Positions 23,020-35,600 are shown, counted from the first letter of the stretch. The stretch is DNA of 64,000 nucleotides from Hydractinia symbiolongicarpus (GCF_029227915.1 NC_079875.1:29140001-29204000); one strand, 5' to 3'. Numbers and translations: made by a program. Notes: a model not told the origin generated them from the sequence alone.

Positions 23020-23590
23020 AATACTACTCAGTATTTACCACCAGCTGTAATGTTAATTAATTCTTTAAAAGATTGCATTAGAGACCATATTGACACCTAT
23101 CATGAAAAATGGTTTTTACTTGCAGAGGAATTAGCTAAAAAAATAAACATAACAGTTAGTGTTCCTTGAACTGCTAAAAACAAGTGCACAGGCCAAATTA
23201 TACTTATTCTGATGTTTCAAATTACTTTAAAAAGGCCATAACTATCCCTCTTTTGACCATGTGATTTCTGAGCTAAACGATCGATTTGATCATTCTGTGA
23301 CTGCATGTCATGGTCTAGTGATCATACCATCCAAACTTTTACATCTCCTTGCATATGAAAAAGAACACTCTTCTAAATTGCTATTGAAAAATCAATTTGA
23401 CACATTTGTAAATTTCTATTTTAACGACTTTCCCAACCCTTTAAGTATTTCAAATGAGCTAGACGTGTGGGTAACCTTTTGGCAAAAGATGGAAAAAGAA
23501 AATCCTGAATCCATTCCAAACTCCATTGAAGCTACTCTTAAAGCTTTCCCTCGTGCAGATGGAGTCTTTAGCAACATAGAGGTGGCCCCA
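23020..23590 (+). pseudogene. hAT transposase remnant (THAP12 / 52-kDa-repressor-like)
   Basis: Translated pieces match the middle of hAT transposases close to THAP12-like proteins: SLKDCIRDHIDTYHEKW, LAEELAKKINI, HRPNYTYSDVSNYFKKAI, FDHVISELNDRF and GLVIIPSKLL, then the helical stretch ending near NSIEATLKAFPRADG. The frame breaks three times: a TGA at 23167-23169 where arginine is expected, and one-base shifts near 23.19 and 23.25 kb. The copy stops before the C-terminal dimerisation motif. A Helitron end lies just upstream at 22975. A dead fragment. Confidence 0.75.
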
Positions 23591-23937
23591 GGGGCGGATT
23601 CAGTGTACGTCAGCGCCGTCACGCGACTGACATAATTTTTACTAGAAATCGTAAAAAATGATAGGGTGCTCTGATTCCGCAGGCCCTGCGACCGTTGAGC
23701 TTTATTTTACGGTCCTTCCTCTTCTGTGACTGAGTTAATAAATACGGCAAAAAGCGACTGACATCCGAAGGATTTTCATGCAAATTGATTGGCTTGCCGG
23801 CCGAAATAACGTATTCGGATTGGTTTACAAAAACCTGACTGCTTTGACCCATATTTACGGTATTCGAGGTGCGATTCAGCCTGTATTTTCTTATAGTTAT
23901 TAGAACTTTTATAAACCGATACCGTGTAATTAAAATT

Positions 23938-24022
23938 TCGGACCAAACGAAAGCAATTAGTGTTTTTTTTTCGGACCAAATGAAAGCAATCAAAGGCTTT
24001 TCGGACCAAATGAAAGCATGCA
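23938..24022 (+). repeat. About 30-bp repeat, three copies
   Basis: TCGGACCAAAYGAAAGCA begins copies at 23938, 23971 and 24001. The minus translation repeats FHLVRK. Open frames on both strands across this stretch are repeat by-products. Confidence 0.75.
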
Positions 24023-24099
24023 AGACTAATAAGCAACCAGGCATGGTGACTCATGACACGTGTGCTGCAATGAGAGTCTTTGTGTCAAAAATATAATTA

Positions 24100-25650
24100 C
24101 TTGCTTATATTGGAACATATGTAGCTAGCTAGCTAGCTAGAAATTTCAATTTCAATCCTTTTTATACTAATTATTAATTTTCACGAAATAGGCCCAGAGC
24201 ACACGTAGACTGATAATAACTTCCTGCAGATGTTAATAGCTTACTACTTGGATATATCATCTTAGGAATTATGACATTAGTACAAGTCTGTGAATTTTAA
24301 AAAAAAAATAATATATAATTCCTAACCTAACCTAAAGTGTCAATTTTATGTGGGTAGTATAAGGAAGCATACTTTTCGCTAATGGTAAAAGTCCAATAAC
24401 TTGTGCAAAAATTAAAACAATGGCTTAAAACTTGATATGGTATAGTTTTAGACCAGTTTGATTAAGGAGAGCCCAATATACATTGACCTCTCATTGTAGT
24501 TTTTAATTTTTTTAATTTAGGCATTTTCGTAGACGACGATAAGGCATTTTTTACAGCATATCTGTTTTAACACAGATACAAGTGCAAAAACAATTAAAAG
24601 CAATTTTCGTGGTAGATATACAATAGGTAAACATAGGTTATTGAGATTTATTAACCCGAGGTGATTTATATTCAACGACGCGCAGCATTACTCCATGTTC
24701 ATTTGGGTGTTCAAATTAATAAAGAAGATATTATTAATAGGTTTTTCGCCAAGGGACCACGCAGGTTAGATTTTGTCTAATCATTTTCTTTTTTCAACTT
24801 TTTCGATTAATTTCCATCTCAATCTTTATTAAGATGCATTATAAGTAGGGTATATATATATAAAAAAATTAAATAAATAAGCAACTTACCCCCATTTCTA
24901 GCCTAATATTAAGTAAACACCCCTTTTTCCATTTTACTGTCATTTTGACTGGTAGATACAACATGTATCTGATTTGATTGATTCACTCATTCATGGTTTG
25001 GGTATGAAACTTTGATCCTTGCCATGTTTTATTCATTCATTCATGTTAGATTCAATTTGTCCATGGTTCGATTTCATTATATTTTTGAAATTTTTATTAA
25101 TATTTATGAAGAAAGAAGATTTTGATTTGGTTATATTTTTAATAACCTCCAATCTGCAAAAAACATTATTTTGGTGCTGAATATAAAGAAAGAAGAATGA
25201 AGATTTTAGTTATTGCATTAATAACTTTCAATCTATAAAAAACATTATGATGGTGTTATGCTGTCTTATTGCTGGTTTGATTACAACCTTGCTAATAAAG
25301 ATTTTAATGTATTTTAGGTTGTCATTTATTCCCCTTTTTTGATCAATTGTTCAGAATACTTAACGTGTATCGTGTATCTCAGAGAGTCGGTTTTATGGCG
25401 TTTTAGTGCTTAAAGAGCGTAAAAAGGTGTTGGTTTCCAGGGATCCGCAGTTGCCTAGTTCCCAGTTGCCTATTATCGAACCTTTGGTGCCATGTTGACC
25501 CTGCCGGTTAATGGTTAGATTAAGGTTAATTTTTTTCTGGCTACGCCCCTGTTCTTGTTCTATTCATTTACGTTTATTAGTCAGCTGGTCTAATCTTTTT
25601 CTTAGAATTCTTGGATTTTTATACTGACATTATTTACGCAAAAGAAAGTT
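24100..25650. other. No gene recognised
   Basis: AT-rich. It holds a (GCTA)n run at 24123-24140, a (TA)n run near 24852 and two related AAGAAAGAAGA/TTTTGATT-type blocks near 25.1-25.25 kb. No coding evidence was found. Confidence 0.4.
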
Positions 25651-25659
25651 CGGGTGGAA

Positions 25660-26659
25660 ATATCTTTGGTCGGCTTAACTACAAAACTCCCCGATAAATT
25701 GTGTAGATTATATGTAAAAACAATTTTTATGAGGAAAGTGCGTACTGAAAATATTTTGAAGTGACATTGCGTTCAAAACTCAGTAATGTATAAACATAAT
25801 TGTACAATAGAGAAAGAAATTGTTTTTCGGGGACATTTGCAACGTAATGTATGGCTTTTGGGATTTTAATGTAACATTGCGTTTAAAATTCGGTAATGTA
25901 TATACATAATTGTAAAAAAGAGGGAAAATGTGTTTTTCGAGGACATTTAAAAGGCAGAATATGTTAGTGGGACTTTAGAAGCAAAATTCCCAGCAGATAT
26001 GCATATTTAATAAAAACATAAAATGATGATGAATTTAAAGGGAAGATTACTTTTGATCGACCTAACTTCAAAAATGTTCAATAAATTGTATATTATTCGT
26101 AGATTATATGTAAAAACAATTTTATGAGTACATTGCGTACTGAAAATATTTTGAAGTGACATTGCGTTCAAAATTCGGCAATGTATATACATAATTGTAA
26201 AATGGAGAAATAATGTGATTTTAGGGAACATTTGAAACCTAGGATGTGTTAGTGAGACTTCAGAATTAAAATTCCCTATATATGCATATTTGTGAATTAT
26301 GTAAAATGATGGCGAATTTTAGAGAAAGATTACTTTTGATCGACCTATGTCCAAAGATCTTTAATAAATTGTGTATATTGTAGAATATATGTAAAAACGA
26401 TTTTTAAGAGGAAATTGCGTACTGAAAATATTTTAAAGCGACATTGCGTTCAAAATTCGGTAATGCATACAGATAATTGTAAAATGGAGAAATAATGTGT
26501 TTTTCGGGGACATTTGAAGCCTGGGATGTGTTGGTAGGACTTTAGAAGTAAAATTTCCTATATATAAGCATATTTGTGAATTATGTAAAATGATGGCGAA
26601 TATTAGAGAAAGATTACTTTTGATGGACCCATGTTCAAAGATCTTTAATAAATTGTGTA
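25660..26659. repeat. About 280-bp tandem array, three units
   Basis: GTAGATTATATGTAAAAAC, TTGCGTACTGAAAATATTTT, GACATTGCGTTCAAAA and GTTTTTCGGGGACATTT recur from about 25.70, 26.10 and 26.38 kb. The first unit is longer because an inner block (ACATTGCGTTYAAAA...) is duplicated near 25.87 kb. The array stops exactly where the Helitron-type end at 26660 starts. Confidence 0.8.
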
Positions 26660-26915
26660 TCTACATTATCTTTCTCTAAAATTCGGCATAATACGGAGAG
26701 TGTGTCTGTCTGTTTGCGTGTATACGACTTATGGGGACTTCTGTGCGTTGCGAACTAACGCTATGGGGACCTGCTGCACTGTGGGACAAATTTCTCTGGC
26801 CCATAATACATTTTCCTTAAAAACAATTTTAAACTGCAAAATAAGGTTATTTATCCAGTTTACAAGCAGTGTCCCCATAAGTTGTGTCTGTGTCTGTGTG
26901 CAAACTTATGGGCCA
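26660..26915 (+). mobile_element. Helitron-type 5' end with CTTATGGGGAC motifs
   Basis: After an A the sequence reads TCTACATTATCTTTCTC...ATAATACGG and GTGTGTCTGTCTGT, matching the left end of the intact mini-Helitrons. Inside are CTTATGGGGAC at 26728-26738 and its inverse GTCCCCATAAG at 26871-26881, plus CTTATGGG at 26905. No hairpin-CTAG right end was seen, so the right boundary is approximate. Confidence 0.4.
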
Positions 26916-27134
26916 TTTTGAAACTAAAACTAAAAGTAATTTATTAAAAACTGGCAGATCAATGCTATGCAAGACTGAAAAGAGTTAAAAACACTTGCAA
27001 AGTTAAAATTTAACAATTTTTAAGACAAAATTACACGCGCTTAAAGTAACTTGAGTAACATTATCGGCGAATATAACACAGATTTTTTTGGGATTGTCTA
27101 TGCGTTGCGCAAAAAAACTTGTTTGACCTTTTAA

Positions 27135-27519
27135 CCCTATTCGGTCCGGGCTTTTTCGAACATACTATGGCCAATCCGCCCCCCCCCCCCCCCCCCCCTC
27201 AATAACTTTTCATTGGATTGTTCAAATTGAATCAAACTTGGCACACTTATAGTACGTCATAAAAGGAACAAAATGGCGGCAATAAATTTTTGCTTGCGTT
27301 GCAACATCTTCTGTGACGTCATCAGAAGCTTGAAAATTGTTAAAAATGCCACTATCTGCTTAAAATTTAATTACTTTTGTTCTAGAGTGAATTTTTACAT
27401 TCTGTTTGAAGTTTCTGAAATCTATATAAAAGTTATTTAACATATCTTCCGGTTTTTACATGGATCGCATAAAATATTGCCAAAAATCGCGGAATCTGCC
27501 TACCCCGGACCGAATAGGG
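27135..27519. mobile_element. piggyBac-type MITE, 385 bp, TTAA target site
   Basis: Terminal inverted repeats CCCTATTCGGTCCGGG (27135-27150) and CCCGGACCGAATAGGG (27504-27519) are perfect. They are bounded on both sides by TTAA (27131-27134 and 27520-27523). TTAA duplication and CCC...GGG ends are piggyBac hallmarks. There is no coding capacity. A poly-C run sits at 27179-27198. Confidence 0.85.
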
Positions 27520-27529
27520 TTAAAGGAAT

Positions 27530-29080
27530 AAACACTACAAGAAATCTTTTCTGAAATTGCTTTTATCCTGCTGCATTTTTCGCCATGGTGTTAAACTCTC
27601 TGATATTTTTTTGGTTACACACAAAATTATTTTGACTAAGATTTTAATAGTGTAATATGTAAAAACTGACTTTTACAACGTTTAATCATATCTGAATAAC
27701 AAATATTGTTCTATGTACGTTTTGTTTTCTTAAGCCAAATGGCAAAGTAAAGACGTAGCCTATTCGACATATCATCAGACGGCTACCATTTTTTGTCAAC
27801 AAACCATGAGTTACAAAATTAAGCTTTTTTGCTTTCTGACTTCTAGCATATTTCAGAATCCCATATTAAACAAATCCTTTAACGCGTGGTGAGACCGAGT
27901 ATCTAAAAAGTCGGCACTTTGCCTATGCACTTTTGCGCATCTAAGACGGGGTTTAAAGAATGAAATAAAATATTTAAGGTTACAATGTTCTTCTTTCTTC
28001 ATGCAACAAAACGTCTGCTTAATATACAATTGCGGATACCAATGCTGTCTTTTACTTTTTGATTATTCCTATAGCTACCAATATCGATGATTTTTTTAGT
28101 ATGATTGAAAATCGAATCATTCGTCTTCTACATTAATTTAGGATTCACCATGCAACTTTCACGCGAAAACAATTTGTTGTCAATTTTCGCGCCCATTATT
28201 TTTTGTTAAAATTAATACAATACAAAAAGGTACTCGAAAATATCTACCGAATTAAATGGATTTTCGGTAAACTGCAATAGAATAAATTGAATAAATTAAA
28301 CTTAAAAATAATTAGTATTAATCATATACTCTTTTGTAAATAAATTTATTTAAATTATAGTTATTTTATCTTAAGATAAATTTATTCCCCCTTTGATGCA
28401 AGAACAATATTTTTGTGCTGTGAAAAACTCAACGTTCTTTTGTTTCATAAAGCGTCTAAACAGGATCTCTTTCGCACTAGGAGGAGAAACTATAAATAAC
28501 TTTGATCTATTCATATTATCACAAAATAATATCGAATGGTTTGATTTAAAACCTACCTATCTTGAGATAACGTTGATTCATTGTGATACAGGAAGAGACA
28601 TAGCCTCTTTCTTCACCAGTTTTTTTTTAAAATACGATAATAAAAATATAAAAAAAAAATTGTTGCTGACCTCTCCCCTTTCAAACCGATTTTTTGTATA
28701 TTATACACCAGAACAACAGAAAATCAGACAGAAGATAACCGCACTCACTCGAATTAAGTCCCAAAAATAACAAAATTAAATAAGCGACTTTCACGAAAAA
28801 ATTTACGACTTAGAACGTCGACTTAGAAACGTGAACGTGCAAGCGATGTGTGCAGTATAATCTGAGACCACAATATTTTTTAACCAAATATACGTACGTC
28901 ATGGCCAAGCTGTGATTTTTTTTTCAACCTAAACACAAACACAAACTTAATGTTTATTTATATTCTTTAAATTTCGATGTTTCCTTAGAAACAAAGAAAA
29001 CAATGCAGAATTAATGTTTAAAAATTTGCCTTGCATCAGCAAACTTAACTTCCGCACTTTTTAAACAACGACGGGAGTCT
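27530..29080. other. No gene recognised
   Basis: AT-rich intergenic DNA downstream of the SET gene. A 125-residue open frame at 28393-28770 (plus) has no domain that I recognise. An AATAAA (minus strand, 29086-29081) is a plausible poly(A) signal for the SET gene, about 80 bases after its stop. Confidence 0.4.
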
Positions 29081-29167
29081 TTTATTTCGCATTTTACCTT
29101 ATTTCCAGCTTTCTTATAAATACACAATAAATGTACTATGGACATAGCATTTAACTGCTTAAAATTG

Positions 29168-32100
29168 TTAATTTCCACTTTTTTTCTGAAAAAAAAAATT
29201 TATTCCGCAGCGTGCGAAGGAATCCTCATAAGGTAATTTCTTGCTAGTACTATTACAGTTGCTACAAATAAACTCTACCTGGTTTTCAAACTTATCCAAA
29301 GTATACGGCATCTGAGTGCGTTTGTCCTAAAGAATAGAAATGATTCACAGAAAGTTAAAAAATAGTACCTGTTTGTGGTGACCCAATGACAATAACTTTT
29401 AGAAAGATAAAGAAGTTCTATGAAATCGCAATGGTTTTGAACAAAGAAAAATTATTAGTCTTGAACTTTCCTTATCACTATTGCGTAAAATGTTACATTT
29501 TCAAACCATCCAAAATACTGACATTATTTATTGCACAAAACTACCCGCAAGAGTAAGGGGTTTTGTTGCAATTAAATTCGTTTTTTTAAAAGAAGCATCG
29601 TGAACAAATCTATTCATATTAAGCTTTTTCTAATCTTCTATATCAAGGATATTTAAAACACTACTAACTAAAGATGGATAATTAAACTAGTCCTGACTGA
29701 CTGACTGACGAATTACCTTCCTCCAATCTAAACCTGGTTCTCCATAGGAATATCGTAACTCAACGCCAGGCTTTATTTCCGGTACAGAAACAAACAAACA
29801 CAGCCGGGTTTCCCCGTTTACTTCTATCGGCTTCATTGTACAGTTGCTATACTTCACACAACTGTCATTTACGAAGCGGCCCAACCTTGTTTCATACGTT
29901 GCATCAATGCTATGAAAAACATTGGGAAATAGTAATCTAACATTGACAGGCTTTTATGCCACGAACACTGCTTAACTTAATTAATTTCGTTAGTCCATGT
30001 CCGCCAAAATATGTCTACGCAAAACAAGCAACTGAAGTAAGATCAATTTGTGAAAATAAATTTTCGCGATACGATACGATGTGACTTTGTTTATTTTTCT
30101 ACTCTGGTTCTTTTTACTAAATTTTCTTTTTTGTAGTTGATAAAATCTGCTCAAGACTACATTTAAATTACGAGATTCGTAAAAATTTAAGGTATATTCT
30201 AAATCTAAATAATAAGCTATACATAGCAGTGGCGTAGCAGGCTTGTCTTGTAACAATAGCTAGTAGATTTAAATCTCATTTTTTATAAGAAAGCAAACAA
30301 AAGGCCTAGTAGTGTTTGTTCCTTAATTATTTTATGATTTCAGTACAAAAGTATCACCAGAAATTATTTGGGGGTAAATTAGCTGGCCAGTTAAAAAAAG
30401 TGACCTGTTTTTAAGAAACTGTAGTTAAATTTACAACATTGCTAAGAAACTTTTATGGTTTTTCTCAATAAGGAAACAAGTATATAAATATATTTATTGC
30501 GAAGCTTTTCGTACTTCTAGTACATCATCAAGCATTAAAAACATCTGTCAAAACTTATACATTAAATACAGCTAAGAACAATTAAAAGAATAATTAAAAA
30601 TAATAAAATCCTGTGGGAATTTATGTTATACCATTTCTAACAAGGTTCACAAATTTAATGTCCAATTGATCGTTTATAGAAGGGTTAAATTTCTTTATAT
30701 AGTATGCTTCTAATATCTTTCGTTTTCTTGTAATATTTGGAGCTTTTGTAATAATGTTCGAAGTGAAAGAGTGACCATTATTGAGTGCTATATGCTTCGC
30801 TGGCTCTGATTTATTATTAATCTTATCATGCTCTCTCCATCTTACTTCTGCATTGCTTTTCGTTTTACCTATGTATTTCCAATTACACGAACGCACTCCT
30901 TCGTAAGTCACTGAAGATTGGTGTTTAACTTTTTTCTTTAGGGGAAAAAGTGATCTGATTTTACGGTTTTAGTATTGAGTATGAGCAACGAGTTTTGTTT
31001 TGAGATGAAATTGAAACCGAATAGTTACAGCTTTGATAAAAAAAAATTGACATTCGGGTATTTTTGAAAATCTTCGATATTTTTCTAACTTTTTTCAAGC
31101 AAGTTCTAGGAAACTTTTAAACTCAACTAAACGCTTTTTCCTTCATAAGAATATGCTTTATAGGAATATCAGATTGGGATTTAAAGTTAGGAACAATAGG
31201 TCTCTTTTTGGAACAATAGAGAAATAGGAATAATGGCCAACCTGGTTATTATAAAAAAGGCGTGTATCAGTTCGAATTGTTTCTCGAAGTGTACGTGTAG
31301 GTAAATATGATTATGAGTTTAAACTTATAACATTTTAATCTCCAATTTCTAATTAACAATTAAAAATCTTGCTTTATGAAACTCCAGACTTTTATATACT
31401 TCGGATCACTTCACAAATTCAGATAATAATAAAAAAATAAATATCGTTAGCATTAGTTACATGGTTAGTTAATACTTTTGGCGCGACAAACTGGGCCTAA
31501 TATATAATATAAATAACATTATAGTAAATAACATCGGTTCATGTATCTTATAAAAAGGCAATTCCTATCACAACTCTTAACAACTCTGAAGATTTTCTTC
31601 CTTTACTAGTCTCATAAGAATCAGCCACACGAACTCATTCTAAAGTTCTGCTGCCTAAAGCGGCAGAACAACAAAAAAATGTGGTTACTAAAAACAAAGA
31701 TGTAAAAACACTCGCGATCACATCACAAATTTATTTTATAGAACGTATTGTGTGTGGATTATGCCCTATATTTTCTCGTTTTCCACGCTTGCAGATATTT
31801 TATATGACTAAGTTCGTACAGACACTCAAAACAAACATATATGCTCCTTACCATGTATTGTTGTAGAAAAACAAATACGACCCATGGTGAGCTGAGTAGC
31901 TTTCTTGTCTTTCTCTGCCCAGTGCTGCAGAAATTAATGGGCCAGGGTACTCAAGAAGAAATTCCTCTTTGTAAAATGTTTTTGTGGTGAAAACGCCGTA
32001 CCCTGTTGAAAACATAAAAAAAAATATAGAAAGTCATTGATGCGCCAGCATTATTACTTGCAATGAAATCAATAACTTTGAATGAAAAAATGGTTTTCTT

Positions 32101-35100
32101 AAAAGACATTTGCATTCATACCTATATTATCGTTTATGTACACTAAATCGAATCCTTTTTGATCAGTTTTACTTTTACAGTAATTTTTTGCCACTTCCTT
32201 GTGGTCAATTTTACATCTTTTGCTTCTTCTCTAAAACAAATTTATTTGCATACTACAATTTTAGAAAAAATAAGACAAATTTCAAAGATAGCAGAATAAC
32301 ATTTCCACCTTTTCCCATGCATTCACTTGTGAGTAAAAGAGCAAATAGACCACTAAAGTTGCAGTTTGTTTACATCAACTCACCTTATTGTAAAAGTGCA
32401 ATTACAGCAAACATATTCTATATAAATATAAAATTTTACAAACCTGGTTAATCATTTTCCACCTTTAAACCTCCAATGATATAACTTAAAGCTAAAAATG
32501 AAACACGCTTATTGCATTTATTTCGTGTTTTAATATTTTATGCTGTATTACTATTACTTACTTACTAACTTACTAGACAAGATTTTACAAATAAAATTCT
32601 ACTTCCCATATACCTTAATTAGGAGAAAATTCTGTGTAAAGAAAATCTTATGAAACGTTTAAAATTAAAAAACCTGAATAAAAAATGCTTGTGGAACATT
32701 AGTTTTGCAAATGAAAGAAAATATGAAATAATTATTATATATATATATATATTTCAATCTTTTTTTCAAGAACGTTCACTGTAGATTAAACATCGTCGTC
32801 CTTTTAAATATTTTGGTGATGCTGCAAAGGGTTAAACTTGTGGGTAGTTGTAGTTGGAAAGTGGCCTTGTGGAGTTTGCAGGAAAGGGGTTGGTAGTAAC
32901 TCAATTTTTTGTCAGACTTGCAAGCATTGGGTACATAAGAAGTGCAGTAGTATTGGTGGAAGGTTAAGAGCTGACATTCAGTTTATATGCAAGCGTTGCA
33001 AAGGTGAGATTATAGAAAATAAAGTATTTCCAGCTTTAATGATGTACAACAATTGCTCGTTAGAGATAGTTGAGAACTTCTGTTACTTAGGTGATATGTT
33101 GGGCAGTCAAGGGGGTGTTGGAAGAAGTGTTACTTGCAGGATAGATTCTGCTTGGAAAAAGTTCAGAGAGTTACTTCCTTTGTTGACTAGCAGAGTCTTG
33201 TCAATTGAGGTAAAAGGTAGGTTGTATGAGGCCTGTGTAAGAAGTGTTATGTTGTACGGTAGTAAGACATGGGCAGTGAAGCAGGAAGATCTTGACCGTT
33301 TAGAAAGGAATGATATGAGAATGGTTAGGTGGATGTGTAACGCCAGTCTGAGAGACAGGAAGAGTTCAGATGAGCTAAGAAGCAGGCTAAGTATCCGTAG
33401 AATTAAAGATGTTATCCAGATAAGAAGATTGAATTGGCTGGGGCACTTGAAAGAATGGAGGAGGATAATTGGGTAAGAAAGTGTAGAGACTTGATAGTTC
33501 CTGGGGCAAAGCCCAGAGGCAGACCGAGAAAGACTTAACAGGAGGTTATAAGGACAGACTTGATACAGCGGAAGTTGAGTTTAGATCTAACACAGTCTAG
33601 ATCAGATTGGAAGAGGGTCATTAATATACCCCGTCCAACCCATGCTAGCATGGAAAACGGACGTTAAGCCGAGAATGATGCTGATGATGATGTACAAGCC
33701 TAATCCAAACTTAAGACATGTATATATATGGTATATATATAATATGGTAGTAGTGGAATACTTGCCATTTGGCATGTAACTGTAAAGTCAAATTTAAAGG
33801 TCTTATTTATAGCAAATGTAAAGAATAGCAAATTGCATTTGCTGATAATCAAATATTCTATAAGCCTGCTAACCATCATTATTGATAATCGTTGTAAGCC
33901 CTATATATAAAAAGTAGGATATGAAACAGACAGGTTCAACTTAAGAAGAATTTCTATAATTTCTAAAGGTAAATATGGTATTTGCATAACCTTTGGAATT
34001 CACATCAACAATTGCCAATGTGAATGTCTATGTGTATAATAAAAATTTCATGGGTTTTATTTAATTTAGATTTAACTTCAAAGGTTAAGGAATTATGCAT
34101 AATAACTTTTTTTTATAAGCACAAATTAAAAGAGTGTGTCATTTGCACATAAATGGTTGCAATTGAATTGAAAATCAAATGTCTCAAAAAATAAAGACAG
34201 TACTTAAATATAACAAACGCATATGTCGCAAATTAAAAAAGACTGGATAAACGCAAACATTGTATATCACACTGGGCTCGTTTTAGTAAATATTAACAAA
34301 GGTTCACCATTTTAGAAGACAACCTTTTTTAGAATTTGAGAGGACAGCCAATTTTTACATTTTTCGCCGAAACCATAAAAAAGAAAGCATTTCAGTCACA
34401 AATTTAGGACAAGATCAAAATCGCAAACAATTATGGCTCAAAATTAATTTTCTTTGATTCATAAATGACATATTTTTACACCAGCTTTGATTCGTTTTCC
34501 TAAAGGGTAAGATTATTATATATATATAATAATTCCAAACTATACATATAATACAAACATGTGACTATAAATATTCACTACAGCAAAAGCAAGCTATATA
34601 ATAGCCATTCATTATACTAAATAAAAATATTTATCGAGTGGAGGTATCCTTTGATTTGTTTAGGTTTAGAACATATTGGTCAAAAGATGCTACTTATCCA
34701 AGGTAAAAAGTTTTTAACCATAATTTGACTTTCTTCGCATTTTTTTTTTGCCTGTTATTTTTTTAGGTTTTCTGCACATGCGTAAGAATTTAGTTGAAAC
34801 ATAAACATGGAAACTCACCTATTGCTGTGGATAGGCAGGTGTAAGATACCTAGTGTATACAGTCTTTTTAGCTATATAAATAGCTAGCTAGCTAGCTCTA
34901 TACTTAGTTTTATGATATACCATTGTTGGCTTAAATTCTGCTGGTGGAAAGCTTTATATATAAAAAAAGTTCTTAGTGTTAGGTGCAGCCAATACAAATA
35001 AATAGCTAGCTAAAGCTAAAATAGCAGCTAAGCTGTACACTAAACCAGGCAGAAGGAAGACTTACTTAGATAACATTCAAAAAAGACAAAGGTACTCACC

Positions 35101-35120
35101 TCATCAGTCAAAGCTTGCAT
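29168..35120 (-). CDS. Compact SET-domain lysine methyltransferase, KMT5A-like, five exons
   Basis: Coding exons (minus order) are 35100-35120 (ATG at 35120), 34819-34849, 31852-32002, 29717-29909 and 29168-29326 (TAA at 29170-29168). All joins are GT-AG and in phase; the total is 555 bases, 184 residues. The protein is almost entirely a SET domain: YGVFTTKTF, EFLLEYPGPLIS, YLFFYNNTCIDATYETRLG, GRFVNDSC and ELRYSYG. A tail with CSNC and a further Cys follows. It would transfer methyl groups from SAM to lysine, as KMT5A does on histone H4. The Asn-His-Ser motif reads NDS, and ELLYDYG reads ELRYSYG, so cofactor binding may be altered. It lacks the long N-terminus of KMT5A. A possible intron inside the last exon (CAG|GTAGAG to poly-T CAG) keeps frame, so the CSNC tail may be optional. 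A LINE fragment lies in intron 2, and a Penelope fragment lies in intron 3. Confidence 0.8.
30504..30532 (-). ncRNA. Hammerhead-like motif at the Penelope end
   Basis: Minus strand: CTTGATGA, T, a GTAC-TAGAA-GTAC stem, GAAA, then AGC. It follows the CUGANGA / stem II / GAAA order of hammerhead ribozymes, which are known at Penelope-like element ends. The C of the core is displaced (TTGATGA), so cleavage activity is doubtful. The same layout recurs at 21805 and 50959. Confidence 0.45.
30621..30911 (-). pseudogene. GIY-YIG endonuclease domain of a Penelope-like element
   Basis: In Penelope-like elements this domain follows the RT and nicks the target. Visible motifs are WKYIGKT (YIG part), EVRWREHDK (the Arg and the EH), SEPAKHI, and EAYYIKKFNPSIN with the catalytic glutamate. 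The first GIY part is degenerate (VRSCNW). The frame is intact from about 30911 to the TAA at 30621, but there is no upstream RT. It is a fragment. Confidence 0.75.
31000..31850. other. Intron sequence, nothing recognised
   Basis: Intron 3 of the SET gene to the right of the Penelope fragment. AT-rich, with no repeat or exon that I recognise. Confidence 0.4.
32850..33700 (+). pseudogene. LINE 3' fragment: PHD-like finger and RT C-terminal region
   Basis: The frame begins inside the element. A C4HC3 finger (CGVCRKGVGSN, CQTCKHWVHKKC, CKRC) is followed by ENFCYLGDML, AWKKFRELLPLL, VMLYGSKTWAV, RMVRWMCNASL and RLNWLGHL. A one-base shift near 33.45 kb continues into NWVRKCRDL and RGRPRKT, then a stop. 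The 3' end reads PRPTHASMENGR with a GAT-rich tail near 33.68-33.69 kb, typical of a family of LINEs common in cnidarians. The 5' RT core is missing. It lies in intron 2 of the SET gene, antisense to it. Confidence 0.75.
33720..34818. other. Intron sequence, nothing recognised
   Basis: The remainder of SET intron 2. AT-rich with TATATA runs near 33.72 and 34.52 kb. Confidence 0.4.
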
Positions 35121-35600
35121 TCGAAAAAGAACGGCGTAGAATTTTCGCGCGCAGAAAGATACTATTGTCCCTTTTGTCCAAAGTCCCACAGTGTTTGTGT
35201 GTGTTTTCCTACCTGAGCATACTAAACTTGATGGAATCTACCAGTTAGCTAACTAGCAGCTAGTGTTGGTGTCCCATAAGTTTACGTTAAAAAAGTTATA
35301 GAGACACTTAAAATAACTACACTTGGTATATTGAAGTGTAAGGTTACAAATTTCTATAAGTACTGTGTTTAATTTTTATTCTTTCTTTGTATTAAAAAAA
35401 TATCCAACTACACTGCAGCCATATTTGTTTTGGTCGAGTGGTGTAAACTTTTCACACACGACTTATGGGCCACTCTCCTCCGTTAGATTTTACCTCCATT
35501 TATTTTTACCGTACCGTGCAGAAACGCACACACAAACCTTATGGGGACAGATCTGCAAAACTCGATCCTCCCCGGCTGGAAAGGTAAAAAATTGTATTGA
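35121..35600 (-). promoter_or_regulatory. Probable 5' UTR/promoter region of the SET gene
   Basis: It lies immediately upstream of the ATG at 35120. No TATA box can be assigned. It holds three copies of the dispersed motif: GTCCCATAAG at 35271-35280, CTTATGGGCC at 35462-35471 and CTTATGGGGAC at 35538-35548. Whether these are regulatory or transposon remains is unknown. Confidence 0.3.

Larger units (their letters stand above)
30490..30920 (-). mobile_element. Penelope-like element 3' fragment
   Basis: It consists of a GIY-YIG endonuclease domain followed by a hammerhead-like terminal motif at 30532-30504. The RT part is missing, so the copy is 5'-truncated, as Penelope-like copies often are. 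It lies in intron 3 of the SET gene, in the same orientation. Confidence 0.75.

Noticed and set aside
28393-28770. 125-residue ORF
   Set aside because: No domain, no splice context or repeat match; AT-rich composition is compatible with chance.
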